A DNA stretch of 64,000 bases from the NCBI GenBank assembly GCA_012839345.1, contig DUNN01000036.1, positions 186,001-250,000 on the forward strand, given 5' to 3'. The first letter of the stretch is position 1. The number at the start of each line of letters is the position of its first letter. The notes under the pieces were generated by a model, which had not been told where the DNA came from, searched no databases, and saw nothing but the letters and a program-made list of their open reading frames with translations. Origin of the DNA: Clostridiales bacterium. Its GTDB lineage: Bacteria > Bacillota > Clostridia > Oscillospirales > Acutalibacteraceae. This document shows positions 52,476-60,838 of this stretch, one piece after another. A program made the position numbers and the translations under genes.

Positions 52476-54602
52476 TTGGAAGAATTAAAAAGCAGAATTC
52501 TGAAATATATGCAGCAGTCACCGCAAAGCATCTCATCCCGCGGCCTGATCAAAAAGCTGAAGGTTAAAGATCATAAGGAGTTTTACCGGGCGCTGAACGA
52601 GTTAAAGCAGGAAGGAAAGGTTTCCGTCAGCAAAGACCACCGCGTCCGTCTGCCGAAGCGCAAGGAAACCGTAAAGGCAAAAATTATCTCCCTTTCCAAG
52701 GGGTTTGCTTTTGCGCGCCCGGAAAACGGCGGCGAAGATGTGTTTATTCACGCGGACCGGCTGAACAGCGCGTTTCTTGGGGATACGGTGGAACTTAAGA
52801 ACCTGCGGCGCGATGAAAAAGGTCCTGCGGCTGAGGTAGGAACCATCTCGGAACAAGCAAGCCGCAGAATTACCGGTACGCTGAACCATGAAAGTGGTTC
52901 TTATGAGCTGATTCCCGACGACGCGATCCGTTACCATATTCCGATTGAAAAAAGAAAAGGAATGAAAGGCAGGCACGGCGATAAAGTTCAGGTAGAAGTC
53001 AGCCGGGTTCCCCATACCTCCGGGTATTCCGGCCGGATTGTCAAGGTGTACGGAAAATCGGAAAGCGCGAAAATCTGCGCAGATGCCATTATCGACCAGA
53101 ACGGAATCCCTTCGCACTTCCCGGACGAAGTACTGACGGAAGCCCGTGAGATTGCCTTGCAGAAAATCACGGAAGAGGATTTGAAAGGCCGCCTGGACCT
53201 GCGGGATACGAATATCTGCACGATTGACGGCGAAGACGCAAAAGACCTGGACGATGCAATCTCGGTGAGCCGGACGAGAAATGGCTATAAACTAGGGGTG
53301 CATATTGCGGACGTAAGCCATTACGTAAAGGAAGGCAGCGCCATTGACGCAGAAGCCTTCCGGCGCGGCACTTCGGTTTATTTTGCAGACCGGGTGATTC
53401 CCATGCTGCCGCAGGAGCTATCAAATGGAGTTTGTTCACTGAATGCCGGGGAGGATAAACTGACCTTTTCTGCAATCATTCATCTGGACAAGCAGGGCAA
53501 TATTCTGTCTTATCAATTCCGAAAAAGCGTCATCAATTCCAAGGTGCGGGGTGTTTACTCCGAAGTGAACCGCCTCTTTAACAAAACTGCGGATGCGGCG
53601 CTCAAAAAGAAATACGCGCCGGTGATTCGTTCCCTCAATGCTGCACGTGAGCTGGCCAATATTTTAAAGAAACGCTCCATTTCTAACGGTACCATTGATT
53701 TGGACAGCACGGAATCCCGTTTTACGCTGAATGAGGATGGAATCTGCGTGAATGTGGAACCGCGCCACAGCGGGGAAGCCGAGCAGATGATTGAACAGCT
53801 GATGATTACCGCGAACCAGGCGGCGGCAAAACTGGCAAGGGAAAAAGAAATCCCGTTTGTCTACCGTGTTCATGAACTTCCCAGTCCGGAACGGGTGGAA
53901 ACTTTAATACAAATCGTGGATGCATTAGGACTAAATACAAAAAGATTAAAGCATAAAGGCGATCTCAGTACGGCGGATTTCGCGGATATTATGAATCAGG
54001 CCGCGGGAACTCCCGCGCAGAAAGTCATATCCCATCAAATTCTGCGCACGATGGCAAAGGCTCGGTACGACACAAACCCATTGGGGCATTTCGGGCTGGC
54101 GCTGGCAGATTACTGTCATTTTACCTCGCCCATCCGCCGCTACCCGGATACGGCCATACACCGCATTCTCTCCGCACTGCTGCAAAAAGTCGGAAAAGAA
54201 GAGCTGAACCGCCGCTACCTTGCGTTTGCAAACGGTGCCGCAACCCAGTCCTCCCAGGCGGAAATTCGGGCCATGCAGGCAGAACGCAGCGCGGAAGACT
54301 GCTATATGGCGGAATATATGACACAGCATATCGGCGAAGCTTACACTGGTGTAATCAGTGGCGTGACACAGCGCGGAATTTTTGTGGAGCTTCCGAATTC
54401 CGTAGAGGGCTTTGTCCCGATTGCCTCGTTTGAAAACGCCGATTATCAGTTTGACGGACTGATTACCCAGGTGGACCGCAGGACGGGGAACAAACTGACC
54501 ATTGGGCAGACGATTGATATTCGCGTAGCTGCGGCGGACGTTGCCAGCGGACGAATCGATTTTGTGCCGGCGGATGCGGAAGTGGAGATATCGGCGGACT
54601 GA
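52476..54602 (+). CDS. rnr: Ribonuclease R
   Basis: This 708-residue 3'-5' exoribonuclease degrades structured RNA. An N-terminal winged-helix region and cold-shock/OB domains (AKIISLSKGFAFARPENGGEDVFIH) lead to the RNB catalytic domain with DGEDAKDLDDAISVSR near residue 255. YCHFTSPIRRYPDTAIHR follows, with an S1 domain at the end (GEAYTGVISGVTQRGIFVELPNSVEGFV). TTG 52476 stands 7 bp after AGGAGG. The basic Lys-rich tail of some homologues is absent. smpB does not follow. Confidence 0.95.
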   Translation: MEELKSRILKYMQQSPQSISSRGLIKKLKVKDHKEFYRALNELKQEGKVSVSKDHRVRLPKRKETVKAKIISLSKGFAFARPENGGEDVFIHADRLNSAFLGDTVELKNLRRDEKGPAAEVGTISEQASRRITGTLNHESGSYELIPDDAIRYHIPIEKRKGMKGRHGDKVQVEVSRVPHTSGYSGRIVKVYGKSESAKICADAIIDQNGIPSHFPDEVLTEAREIALQKITEEDLKGRLDLRDTNICTIDGEDAKDLDDAISVSRTRNGYKLGVHIADVSHYVKEGSAIDAEAFRRGTSVYFADRVIPMLPQELSNGVCSLNAGEDKLTFSAIIHLDKQGNILSYQFRKSVINSKVRGVYSEVNRLFNKTADAALKKKYAPVIRSLNAARELANILKKRSISNGTIDLDSTESRFTLNEDGICVNVEPRHSGEAEQMIEQLMITANQAAAKLAREKEIPFVYRVHELPSPERVETLIQIVDALGLNTKRLKHKGDLSTADFADIMNQAAGTPAQKVISHQILRTMAKARYDTNPLGHFGLALADYCHFTSPIRRYPDTAIHRILSALLQKVGKEELNRRYLAFANGAATQSSQAEIRAMQAERSAEDCYMAEYMTQHIGEAYTGVISGVTQRGIFVELPNSVEGFVPIASFENADYQFDGLITQVDRRTGNKLTIGQTIDIRVAAADVASGRIDFVPADAEVEISAD

Positions 54603-54718
54603 TTTGCCGAAATTGTAAATTTTTATAAATTGCGTACAAATTGATTTTATTGGTATAAAATTTGGAATAAATGACCATCATACTAACATAAATTTAACCG
54701 AAAGGCGGAGCTGTTAGT

Positions 54719-54994
54719 ATGGAGTCTGTTTTAAAGCTGATTCAGCGCACGGATTGCGCAGCCGTACAAGAAAATGAAGAGCAAAAACAAAGGCTGCTAG
54801 AAGAGATAAAGGAAGTCGTACGCTTGATCGCATGTAATGATAACTGGTTTGAACAGGAAAGCGACGAAAACCTAATCGATGCATGCATCTATCAGCGTGA
54901 AGAATTGTATTCCCGCTATCGTTACCTGTTAAAAGCGGCCAGACAGCAGGGCGTTAACTGCACCCCTTTCACAAAGTCAATTTCCAACGGATGA
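54719..54994 (+). CDS. YaaL-like protein (DUF2508)
   Basis: This 91-residue soluble, helical protein shows the YaaL pattern: a charged first helix (EEQKQRLLEEIKEVVRLI), then NWFEQESDENLIDACIYQREELYSRYRYLLKAARQQG. In Bacillus, yaaL lies directly before bofA, as here, which supports the call. A GGCGG-type site precedes the ATG. Function is unknown. Confidence 0.78.
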   Translation: MESVLKLIQRTDCAAVQENEEQKQRLLEEIKEVVRLIACNDNWFEQESDENLIDACIYQREELYSRYRYLLKAARQQGVNCTPFTKSISNG

Positions 54995-55091
54995 AAGTCT
55001 CCTGAAGAGCGGAAAACGACTGAAAAGTGTGTGCGTCTGCCAGGGGTTTTAAAGCGTAATTGACTTTAGTAAAATACACGGAGGTGTTATT

Positions 55092-55355
55092 TTGCCGTAC
55101 CTGGTCATTGTCCTCACGGCATGTGGGGTATTTGGACTTCTTGTTCTGATTCAGGTCATTGTCAAAGCGCCCAAACCGGTGCAGCGCGCTTTCGGTGGTG
55201 TACTTACGGGGCTGTTTGCACTTGCCGCGGTGGATTTCACCGGATTCTTCACCGGCGTTTCGCTGCCGCTCAGCCCATTGGCAATCGGAGTTTCCGGTGC
55301 AGCGGGAATCCCCGGCGTTACCCTTTTACTCCTGTTGAACCTGGTGTTCCAGTGA
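55092..55355 (+). CDS. bofA: Pro-sigma-K processing inhibitor BofA
   Basis: This 87-residue membrane protein has two hydrophobic stretches (residues 2-22 and 33-60) and a conserved C-terminal region LAIGVSGAAGIPGVTLLLLLNLVF. In sporulating Firmicutes BofA inhibits SpoIVFB, delaying sigma-K activation in the mother cell, so its presence suggests an endospore former. The TTG start follows GGAGGTG by 6 bp. It lies 97 bp after yaaL and ends in a long-hairpin repeat. Confidence 0.9.
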   Translation: MPYLVIVLTACGVFGLLVLIQVIVKAPKPVQRAFGGVLTGLFALAAVDFTGFFTGVSLPLSPLAIGVSGAAGIPGVTLLLLLNLVFQ

Positions 55356-55358
55356 GCG

Positions 55359-55412
55359 AAAGAGGGTACTGCAGAATGAATTTCCATTCGTTCTGCAGCA
55401 CCCTCTTTTTGT
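55359..55412 (+). terminator. Terminator of yaaL-bofA; long-hairpin repeat copy 3
   Basis: AAAGAGGGTACTGCAGAATG pairs with the segment 55386-55409 (one or two mismatches), followed by TTTTT. Same family as 9161 and 20066. Confidence 0.9.
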
Positions 55413-55439
55413 AGTTCAAGCAAGCTTTAACAGTAACCA

Positions 55440-55668
55440 AAAATGTGGGTTAGACCTCACCCACAATTCTTCGTTGAAAATAGGGAGCTTCTATAAGGTA
55501 AGAAGGGCTTTGGCAGGGAGGGGGCAGGGGGTGAGAAGAGTCATTGCAAGCGTAAGAAAGCCCCGAGTGCCTAGAGGCGCAGTCGGTAATATTGGACTTT
55601 TCCCATATATGCAGAACCCCCGGTTGAGCCGGGGATAACTCATTGTCTTTGGGTGCTTATCTTTACAG
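55440..55668 (+). ncRNA. Structured intergenic region, candidate non-coding RNA or IS200/IS605-type end
   Basis: About 230 bp with no gene but several stems: TGTGGG/CCCACA (55443-55464); a nested CCGA-GTGCC/GGCGC-TCGG hairpin (about 55563-55587); and CCCCGG/CCGGGG with a TTGAG loop (about 55619-55634), followed by ATAACTCATTG. The purine-rich tract GGGAGGGGGCAGGGGG lies between. The design recalls guide-like RNAs at the ends of IS200/IS605-family elements, but no tnpA or tnpB is present. Strand and identity are uncertain. Confidence 0.35.
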
Positions 55669-55679
55669 CAGCCAACCAG

Positions 55680-56267
55680 TCAGGTGTTTTCCTTCAGAAT
55701 TTCAGCCGCAACGTCATGGTTCCCGGTTACCAGGGCGAGCATCATGCGGTAAACGGTTTCCGGAGAATTGTGAAACTGCTCTTTCACCATATTGGCCTGG
55801 AATTTGTCCGGAACATGCAGCGTAAAGCTCATCAATTCCAGATTGCCGCCGGAAATGTGGCACCGCACCTGGTAGCCGCGCTCATCCCGGAGGATTTCCA
55901 CGGAATTTTCCTGTTCCCGCTTCGCTTTTGCCAGCAGGGTAATTGCTGCCGCTACCGCTTTATCGCGCACGGAATGGGGCAGGGCGGTGTCCAGCTGTTT
56001 TGCAATCAATTTTGCGGTATCGCTGGCCGTGCAGAGTTCTTTCTTCTCACCGCTGACGATGATATTTCCGTGTTCCGCCAGTTCCGAAAGTGCATCGGTT
56101 ACTTCAAAATAATTGGCAAAACCGTTATCTTGAACAATGTTCAAAATATCTTCTTTGGAAAGAGGGGCGTTTACGCTGGACAGGAGGTAACAAATCAAGA
56201 TTCGAATCTCGTTTTTTGTTCGCAGCCCGCCCGGTTCTACTCCGCCGGTAAAAGCATCAAACTCCAT
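55680..56267 (-). CDS. DUF4364 family protein
   Basis: A 195-residue protein with an N-terminal winged-helix-like region (RTKNEIRILICYLLSSVNAPLSKEDILNIVQDN, LSELAEHGNIIV). A C-terminal alpha/beta part (LRDERGYQVRCHISGGNLELMSFTLHVPDKFQANMVKEQF) follows. This is the pattern of DUF4364, common in Clostridia and probably a DNA-binding regulator, although no target is known. A GGAGGTG site precedes its ATG. It is transcribed in the same direction as the XRE gene upstream. Confidence 0.85.
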   Translation of the reverse strand: MEFDAFTGGVEPGGLRTKNEIRILICYLLSSVNAPLSKEDILNIVQDNGFANYFEVTDALSELAEHGNIIVSGEKKELCTASDTAKLIAKQLDTALPHSVRDKAVAAAITLLAKAKREQENSVEILRDERGYQVRCHISGGNLELMSFTLHVPDKFQANMVKEQFHNSPETVYRMMLALVTGNHDVAAEILKENT

Positions 56268-56399
56268 TTATAGCACCTCCGGTATTAAAATACAGCTGTT
56301 TCCGACTATAAAAAAGCCAAAGCTCACACGCCCAGGGGCAAGGGCAGGTTGCTTTGACTGTTTTCTTTTATTTTATTTTACCACATGCGGACAGGTGTT

Positions 56400-56819
56400 T
56401 CAATCGGAATTCTGGGAATTACGGCCTGATTTATTAAACACATATTTGGTCTTAATGGTTTGCAAAATCTTTTCCTGCTCTTCCGGCGTGCATACTCTAA
56501 AAAAGCCGACCAATTCTTTTTCCCGATTCGAGAGTTCATAAATATGGCTGGAATTCTTCTTTCCCTGAATAAAGCTGGATGAGTTTCCGCTGTCCGACAC
56601 ACTCTCCGGTGATTTTTCGTCGGCGAGCAGCTCATTAATCGGGATATTGAAAATACGCGAAAGATTCATCAGAACATTGATGTCCGGCATGGTTTTTCCA
56701 ATCTCATAGTAAGAGTAGGTGGAACGGTCTATATTAAGAATTTTGGCTATCTGATATTGAGTATATCCGCTTTTTACGCGGAGTTCACGCAGTCTTTCGT
56801 TAATACAAATTTCACTCAT
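56400..56819 (-). CDS. XRE-family transcriptional regulator
   Basis: This 139-residue regulator has a Cro/CI-type helix-turn-helix, ERLRELRVKSGYTQYQIAKILNIDRSTYSYYEIGKTMPDINVLMNLSRIF (residues 8-57). A Ser/Asn linker and a C-terminal helical part (LSNREKELVGFFRVCTPEEQEKILQTIKTKY) follow, perhaps for multimer formation. ATG 56819 has AGGCGG at 8 bp; an upstream ATG at 56828 is too close to that site. No toxin partner is adjacent. Target unknown. Confidence 0.88.
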   Translation of the reverse strand: MSEICINERLRELRVKSGYTQYQIAKILNIDRSTYSYYEIGKTMPDINVLMNLSRIFNIPINELLADEKSPESVSDSGNSSSFIQGKKNSSHIYELSNREKELVGFFRVCTPEEQEKILQTIKTKYVFNKSGRNSQNSD

Positions 56820-56967
56820 GACATACACCGCCTTTCGCTTTGATATACATCATATTATCCTAAATCGATTATATAATTGATTTGCTTTTTGACAGTAATT
56901 GCGTGATTATTATTCACGAACGGGCCGCAAATTTTACAGTTTTCAAATAATTTTTTTCATCAAACCC

Positions 56968-56996
56968 TTGACTGAAATGGCTAAGTTATGTATAAT
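56968..56996 (+). promoter_or_regulatory. tRNA-Thr promoter
   Basis: TTGACT (56968-56973), a 17-bp spacer and TATAAT (56991-56996), 20 bp before the mature tRNA. Confidence 0.9.
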
Positions 56997-57015
56997 GGGT
57001 TAGTCGTTGAAAAAC

Positions 57016-57091
57016 GCTACTGTGGCTCAGTTGGTAGAGCAGCGCATTCGTAATGCGCAGGTCGTCAGTTCGAGTCTGACCAGTAGCTCCA
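57016..57091 (+). tRNA. tRNA-Thr (anticodon CGT)
   Basis: A full cloverleaf is visible: acceptor GCTACTG/CAGTAGC, D-arm GCTC/GAGC, anticodon stem GCGCA/TGCGC with loop TTCGTAA (anticodon CGT, reads ACG) and T-arm GTCAG/CTGAC with TTCGAGT. CCA is encoded. A sigma-A promoter precedes it and a terminator follows, so it is a single-gene unit. Confidence 0.97.
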
Positions 57092-57130
57092 AAAAATCCT
57101 GCAGACGGTTTATCCGTGGGCAGGATTTTT
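57092..57130 (+). terminator. Terminator of tRNA-Thr
   Basis: AATCCTGC/GCAGGATT stem with an inner ACGG/CCGT hairpin and TTTTTTT. Confidence 0.93.
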
Positions 57131-57414
57131 TTGTTTCTCTAAAACAGAGAAAATAAGGGGGTAAAATTATCCATAGCCAAGGGAAAACATCCTATTCCAC
57201 TTTATGGATTTTTATTTCATAAAAGGAAATCATGAGGTATTTCGTTGACATTCAGTTTACCATTGCTAATTTTCACTGTCAATGCGATGGGAGAAAATGT
57301 TCCTTTCCAATTTTTGCATCGCGACCTGTCCTGAACTTATGGACTTCCATAACTTGGGTTATACTATTTTCAAAATGAATGATCCTGAGATTAAAATGTA
57401 AAGAGGAAAGACAA

Positions 57415-58665
57415 ATGACAACGTTTAATGAGCTATATAACCGACTGGTAAAAGCCTCGGTGGAAAATAAATTGCCGGAGGAGCTTGAAAAACTGAGGCA
57501 GGAAGAGTTCGACCCTCATCATTTAGACTGCCTTCTGAATCCGGAACTGCATCCGCCGGTGATCCGCATTGGGGACTGCACCTGTTCGGACAATGAAAGA
57601 GCCGCCTGTGCGGGGAAATGCCTGTTTGAAGCGCTGTACCGTGACAAGTCGGGAAATGTAGCCATCAATAAAGACCTTTGCGTAGGGTGCTCGCAGTGCG
57701 TAGAAAACTGCCGCGCCAAGAAACTGACGGAAAGTAAGGAGATCCTTCCAACTCTTGCCGCGGTGCATGATGCCAAAGCGCCTGTTTATGCCATGATTGC
57801 GCCCGCGTTCATTAACCAGTTCAGCCCGGAAGTTACGCCGGGCAAGCTGAGAAGCGCTTTCAAAAGGCTTGGCTTTGCCGGAATGGTGGAAGTGGCGTTG
57901 TTTGCCGATATCTTGACCTTGAAGGAAGCCCTTGAATTTGACAAGAATATTGTCAACGAAAAGGATTACCAGCTGACCAGCTGCTGCTGCCCCATGTGGA
58001 TTGCCATGATCCGCCGTGTATACCACGAACTGGTTCCGCATGTCCCGGGTGCGGTGTCGCCCATGGTGGCCTGCGGCCGGTCCATTAAAGCGCTGTATCC
58101 CGATGCAATTACCGTTTTTATTGGCCCCTGCCTTGCCAAAAAAGCAGAGGCCAGGGAAAAGGACATTTCCGATTCTACAGATTTTGTGCTGACCTTTCAG
58201 GAGATGCAGGATATTTTTGATTTCGCAGGCATTAATCTGGCGGAAATGCCGGAGGACGAGCGAGACCATTCCTCCCGAGCCGGCCGCATTTATGCAACCA
58301 CCGGTGGTGTGAGCGAGGCGGTTCAAAAGACGGTGAAACGTCTGAACCCACACCGTACAATTACGGTCCGCGCTGCGCAGGCGGACGGCGTTCCCGCTTG
58401 CAAAGCCATGCTGAATGATGTGATGGAAGGAAAAATTACGGCGAACTTTATTGAAGGTATGGGCTGTGTGGGCGGCTGCGTGGGCGGACCGAAACGCCTG
58501 ATTCCCAAAGAAGAGGGGCGCGAGCATGTTTACCGGTATGGGGAAGAAGCCGCGTACCCGACTCCGATTGACAATCCGTACGTTATCGAACTTTTGCATC
58601 GCCTTGGGTTCGACACGGTGGAGAGCCTGCTAGAGCACAGTGACATTTTTACCCGGGATTTTTAA
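57415..58665 (+). CDS. Monomeric [FeFe]-hydrogenase-like protein
   Basis: This 416-residue iron-sulfur protein has a Cys-rich N-terminal region (CTCSDNERAACAGKCLFEAL) and a 4Fe-4S ferredoxin motif CVGCSQCVENCRAKK near residues 95-110. The H-cluster signatures are TSCCCPMW (L1), GPCLAKKAEA (L2) and EGMGCVGGCVGGP (L3). It would reduce protons, oxidise or sense hydrogen. L1 has an extra Cys compared with the common TSCCPxW, placing it outside the classical group A. Maturases HydE, HydF and HydG are not in the window. ATG 57415 follows GAGGAAAG. Confidence 0.88.
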   Translation: MTTFNELYNRLVKASVENKLPEELEKLRQEEFDPHHLDCLLNPELHPPVIRIGDCTCSDNERAACAGKCLFEALYRDKSGNVAINKDLCVGCSQCVENCRAKKLTESKEILPTLAAVHDAKAPVYAMIAPAFINQFSPEVTPGKLRSAFKRLGFAGMVEVALFADILTLKEALEFDKNIVNEKDYQLTSCCCPMWIAMIRRVYHELVPHVPGAVSPMVACGRSIKALYPDAITVFIGPCLAKKAEAREKDISDSTDFVLTFQEMQDIFDFAGINLAEMPEDERDHSSRAGRIYATTGGVSEAVQKTVKRLNPHRTITVRAAQADGVPACKAMLNDVMEGKITANFIEGMGCVGGCVGGPKRLIPKEEGREHVYRYGEEAAYPTPIDNPYVIELLHRLGFDTVESLLEHSDIFTRDF

Positions 58666-58749
58666 CGAAGTTTATTTATTCCAATTTCCTCCTATTATTA
58701 CCTTCCTATCTGTGCTATAATGCTGTTAGATTAATATGGGGGCTACAGA

Positions 58750-59340
58750 ATGGGCTATAAGGAAGAATTCGAGGAAATTTTTCGCACGCATATCGCGCGT
58801 GCCGGAAGTGCCGACCTGCTGGAATGGCTGAAAACAACGGACTTTTTCATTGCTCCGGCAAGTACAAAATTCCACTGCGCCTGCCTGGGCGGTTTGGTGC
58901 AGCACAGTGTCAGTGTTTATCATGTCATGCGGAACCGGTATTTCGAGCCGGATACGGACAGTGAAGAAAGTTTTGCCATCTGCGGATTGCTGCATGATGT
59001 CTGCAAGGCACAGTTTTATAAAGAAAGCGTCCGGAATGTAAAGAACGAGGAAACCGGAGCGTGGGAAAAACGGCCCTATTATACGATTGAAGACAGTTAT
59101 CCGTTTGGTCACGGGGAAAAGTCGGTCTTCTTAATCGAGCGGTTTATGCGCCTGAAAACGTCGGAGGCAATTGCCATTCGTTGGCACATGGGTGGCTTTG
59201 ATGAGTCGGTGAAAGGCGGCAGCTTTTCCATCGGCCTTGCCTATCAAAAATATCCCATCGCGGTGAAGCTGCATCTTTCCGATTTAGAAAGCACCTACCT
59301 CTGCGAAAAAGGAACTTCCGCGGTGAATCGCAAGAAATAA
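58750..59340 (+). CDS. HD-domain protein
   Basis: A 196-residue protein with HD-superfamily metal motifs: CLGGLVQHSVSVYHVM (His), ICGLLHDVCKAQFY (His-Asp) and FGHGEKSVFLIERFM. It resembles hydrolases of unknown substrate found in clostridia and phages. GGGG precedes the ATG, and an extended -10 TGCTATAAT (58713-58721) lies just upstream. It reads toward the broken corA gene. Confidence 0.82.
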   Translation: MGYKEEFEEIFRTHIARAGSADLLEWLKTTDFFIAPASTKFHCACLGGLVQHSVSVYHVMRNRYFEPDTDSEESFAICGLLHDVCKAQFYKESVRNVKNEETGAWEKRPYYTIEDSYPFGHGEKSVFLIERFMRLKTSEAIAIRWHMGGFDESVKGGSFSIGLAYQKYPIAVKLHLSDLESTYLCEKGTSAVNRKK

Positions 59341-59386
59341 AAAAAGAACGGTGCCATATCCGTTATAAGGACTGGATTGCTGGGAA

Positions 59387-59919
59387 ATGAAATGCTATAA
59401 AATCGAGGAAGAAACGCTGAGAGAATTTGCTCCTGATTTTGAAACAAGTGCAGTTTGCGTTTGTACGCCGGACGAATTACGACGCCAAACTATGCATTTC
59501 GCACAGCATACCATTGAGGAATGTGAGCATGAGGGGCCTTCCAAGCTGGAAGTCTATGACGGGTACGATTTTATTCTACCGAACGTTGCCAATGAGGAAC
59601 ACCGCTTTACCACGAACCGTGTCGGGCTTTTCGCGTCAGCCGACTGAACCAACATGTGCTGAACCTGCGCGATTATATCACGCAGGTTCGGGAGGCTTAT
59701 CAGTCGCAGGTGGATATTAAGCTGAACGAAATCATGAAGCTTTTTACCGTGGTGACCGGAATTTTTCTGCCGCTTACCCTTTTGGTCGGGTGGTACGGGA
59801 TGAACTTTAAAAATATGCCAGAGTTGGACTGGCCATATGGTTACGGATGTGCCATTCTTCTGTCTGCTTTCTTTGTGGCGCTATCGGTTTTTTACTTTCG
59901 GAAGAGGAAAATTTTATAA
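59387..59919 (+). pseudogene. corA: CorA-like magnesium transporter, internally deleted
   Basis: The first part (59387 to about 59625, MKCYKIEEETLREFAPDFETSAVCV..GPSKLEVYDGYDFILPNV) matches the N-terminus of CorA-like proteins. The second (from about 59641, another frame) matches the C-terminal end: LNLRDYITQVREAYQSQVDIKLNEIMKLFTVVTGIFLPLTLLVGWYGMNFKNMPELDWPYGYG with the GMN motif and two membrane helices. About 100 central codons are missing and the frame shifts at the join, so no intact transporter can be made. An assembly error is a less likely alternative. Confidence 0.82.
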
Positions 59920-59920
59920 A

Positions 59921-59955
59921 AAGGCCGCGCATGTTCTGAAAACATGCGCGGCCTT
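59921..59955. terminator. Terminator of hsp20 (bidirectional)
   Basis: Perfect 15-bp stem AAGGCCGCGCATGTT/AACATGCGCGGCCTT with a 5-nt loop. T-rich continuation is on the minus strand. Confidence 0.93.
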
Positions 59956-59963
59956 GGGAATTT

Positions 59964-60386
59964 TTACTGAATTTCGATCTGACGGCTTGGCGGAAGGGCT
60001 GTTTCCTTTTTGGGCAGGCTTAGCTCCAGAACGCCCCTGTCATACCGTGCGGAAATTCTGTCCGCGTCAATATTAGTGATATCGAAGCTTCTGCTGAAAG
60101 AGCCATATCTTCTTTCGCGGCGGATGAAGTTGCCGTTGCTGTTGTCGTTTTCCTCCCTGTGCTCCGCAGTCAGGGTCAGGTAGTTGCCTTCTATGTTAAT
60201 ATGAATATCCTCTTTGTTAAAACCCGGCAGGTCGGCTTTGAGTACGTATTTGTCGCCTTGGTCGAGGACATCGGTACGGCACGGATAAAAATCTTTATCC
60301 CAGTCTCCGAAGAACTCCTGACTCATTCTGTTAAAGTAGTCAAACATGTTTCTACTTCTTTGTTCAAAAGGAATCAAATCAAACAT
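59964..60386 (-). CDS. Hsp20/alpha-crystallin small heat-shock protein
   Basis: This 140-residue ATP-independent chaperone holds unfolding proteins. The alpha-crystallin domain spans about residues 38-130 (CRTDVLDQGDKYVLKADLPGFNKEDIHINIEGNYLTLTAEH, YDRGVLELSLPKKE). ATG 60386 stands 8 bp after GGAGG. A perfect CIRCE element lies upstream, indicating HrcA control on heat shock. It ends in a perfect hairpin terminator. Confidence 0.95.
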   Translation of the reverse strand: MFDLIPFEQRSRNMFDYFNRMSQEFFGDWDKDFYPCRTDVLDQGDKYVLKADLPGFNKEDIHINIEGNYLTLTAEHREENDNSNGNFIRRERRYGSFSRSFDITNIDADRISARYDRGVLELSLPKKETALPPSRQIEIQ

Positions 60387-60564
60387 AGTCAAAACCTCCA
60401 TTTATAAAATTTTGTTTCCCGCATTTTCGTTTTGGGAGGGCCGTTTTATGGGGCAGCCCTGGACGAAGGCGGAATCTTCAGGAGCTTTCGCTCTCTGTTT
60501 ACGGTTTTAGTATAGGAATTATTTGTGAACAATATAATAACATAATACGAACAAATTATTAATT

Positions 60565-60591
60565 TTAGCACTCAAATAGCTAGAGTGCTAA
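60565..60591 (-). promoter_or_regulatory. CIRCE element (HrcA operator) for hsp20
   Basis: TTAGCACTC-N9-GAGTGCTAA matches the CIRCE consensus without mismatch. It lies about 180 bp before the hsp20 start and divergent from the LacI gene. hrcA itself is not in the window. Confidence 0.95.
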
Positions 60592-60733
60592 AATTAATCT
60601 ACAATGCTTTGAAAATGCCAAAAACAGCGGGAAAAGCGGAATGCAGTACTGCTTTGTGAAGCAAAGAAGAGCAAGCTCCTCAAGGCGTACCGTATCACTT
60701 TATATAGAATATCAATAAATTTCACAAAAATTC

Positions 60734-60813
60734 TTGACAATGTGGTGCTTTTGCGTTACAATGTTCTTGCAAACATGAAAGCGCTTTCAAGACTAAAACA
60801 AAGCGCGCTTTCA
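60734..60813 (+). promoter_or_regulatory. LacI promoter with perfect cre-like palindrome
   Basis: TTGACA (60734-60739), a 17-bp spacer and TACAAT (60757-60762) start transcription near 60769. Immediately after comes TGAAAGCGCTTTCA (60777-60790), a perfect 14-bp palindrome of cre type, and then a second site AAAGCGCGCTTTCA (60800-60813). Autorepression by the downstream LacI protein, or CcpA-type control, is likely. Confidence 0.75.
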
Positions 60814-60838
60814 GTTGTATGGAAAGAATTGGTGATTT

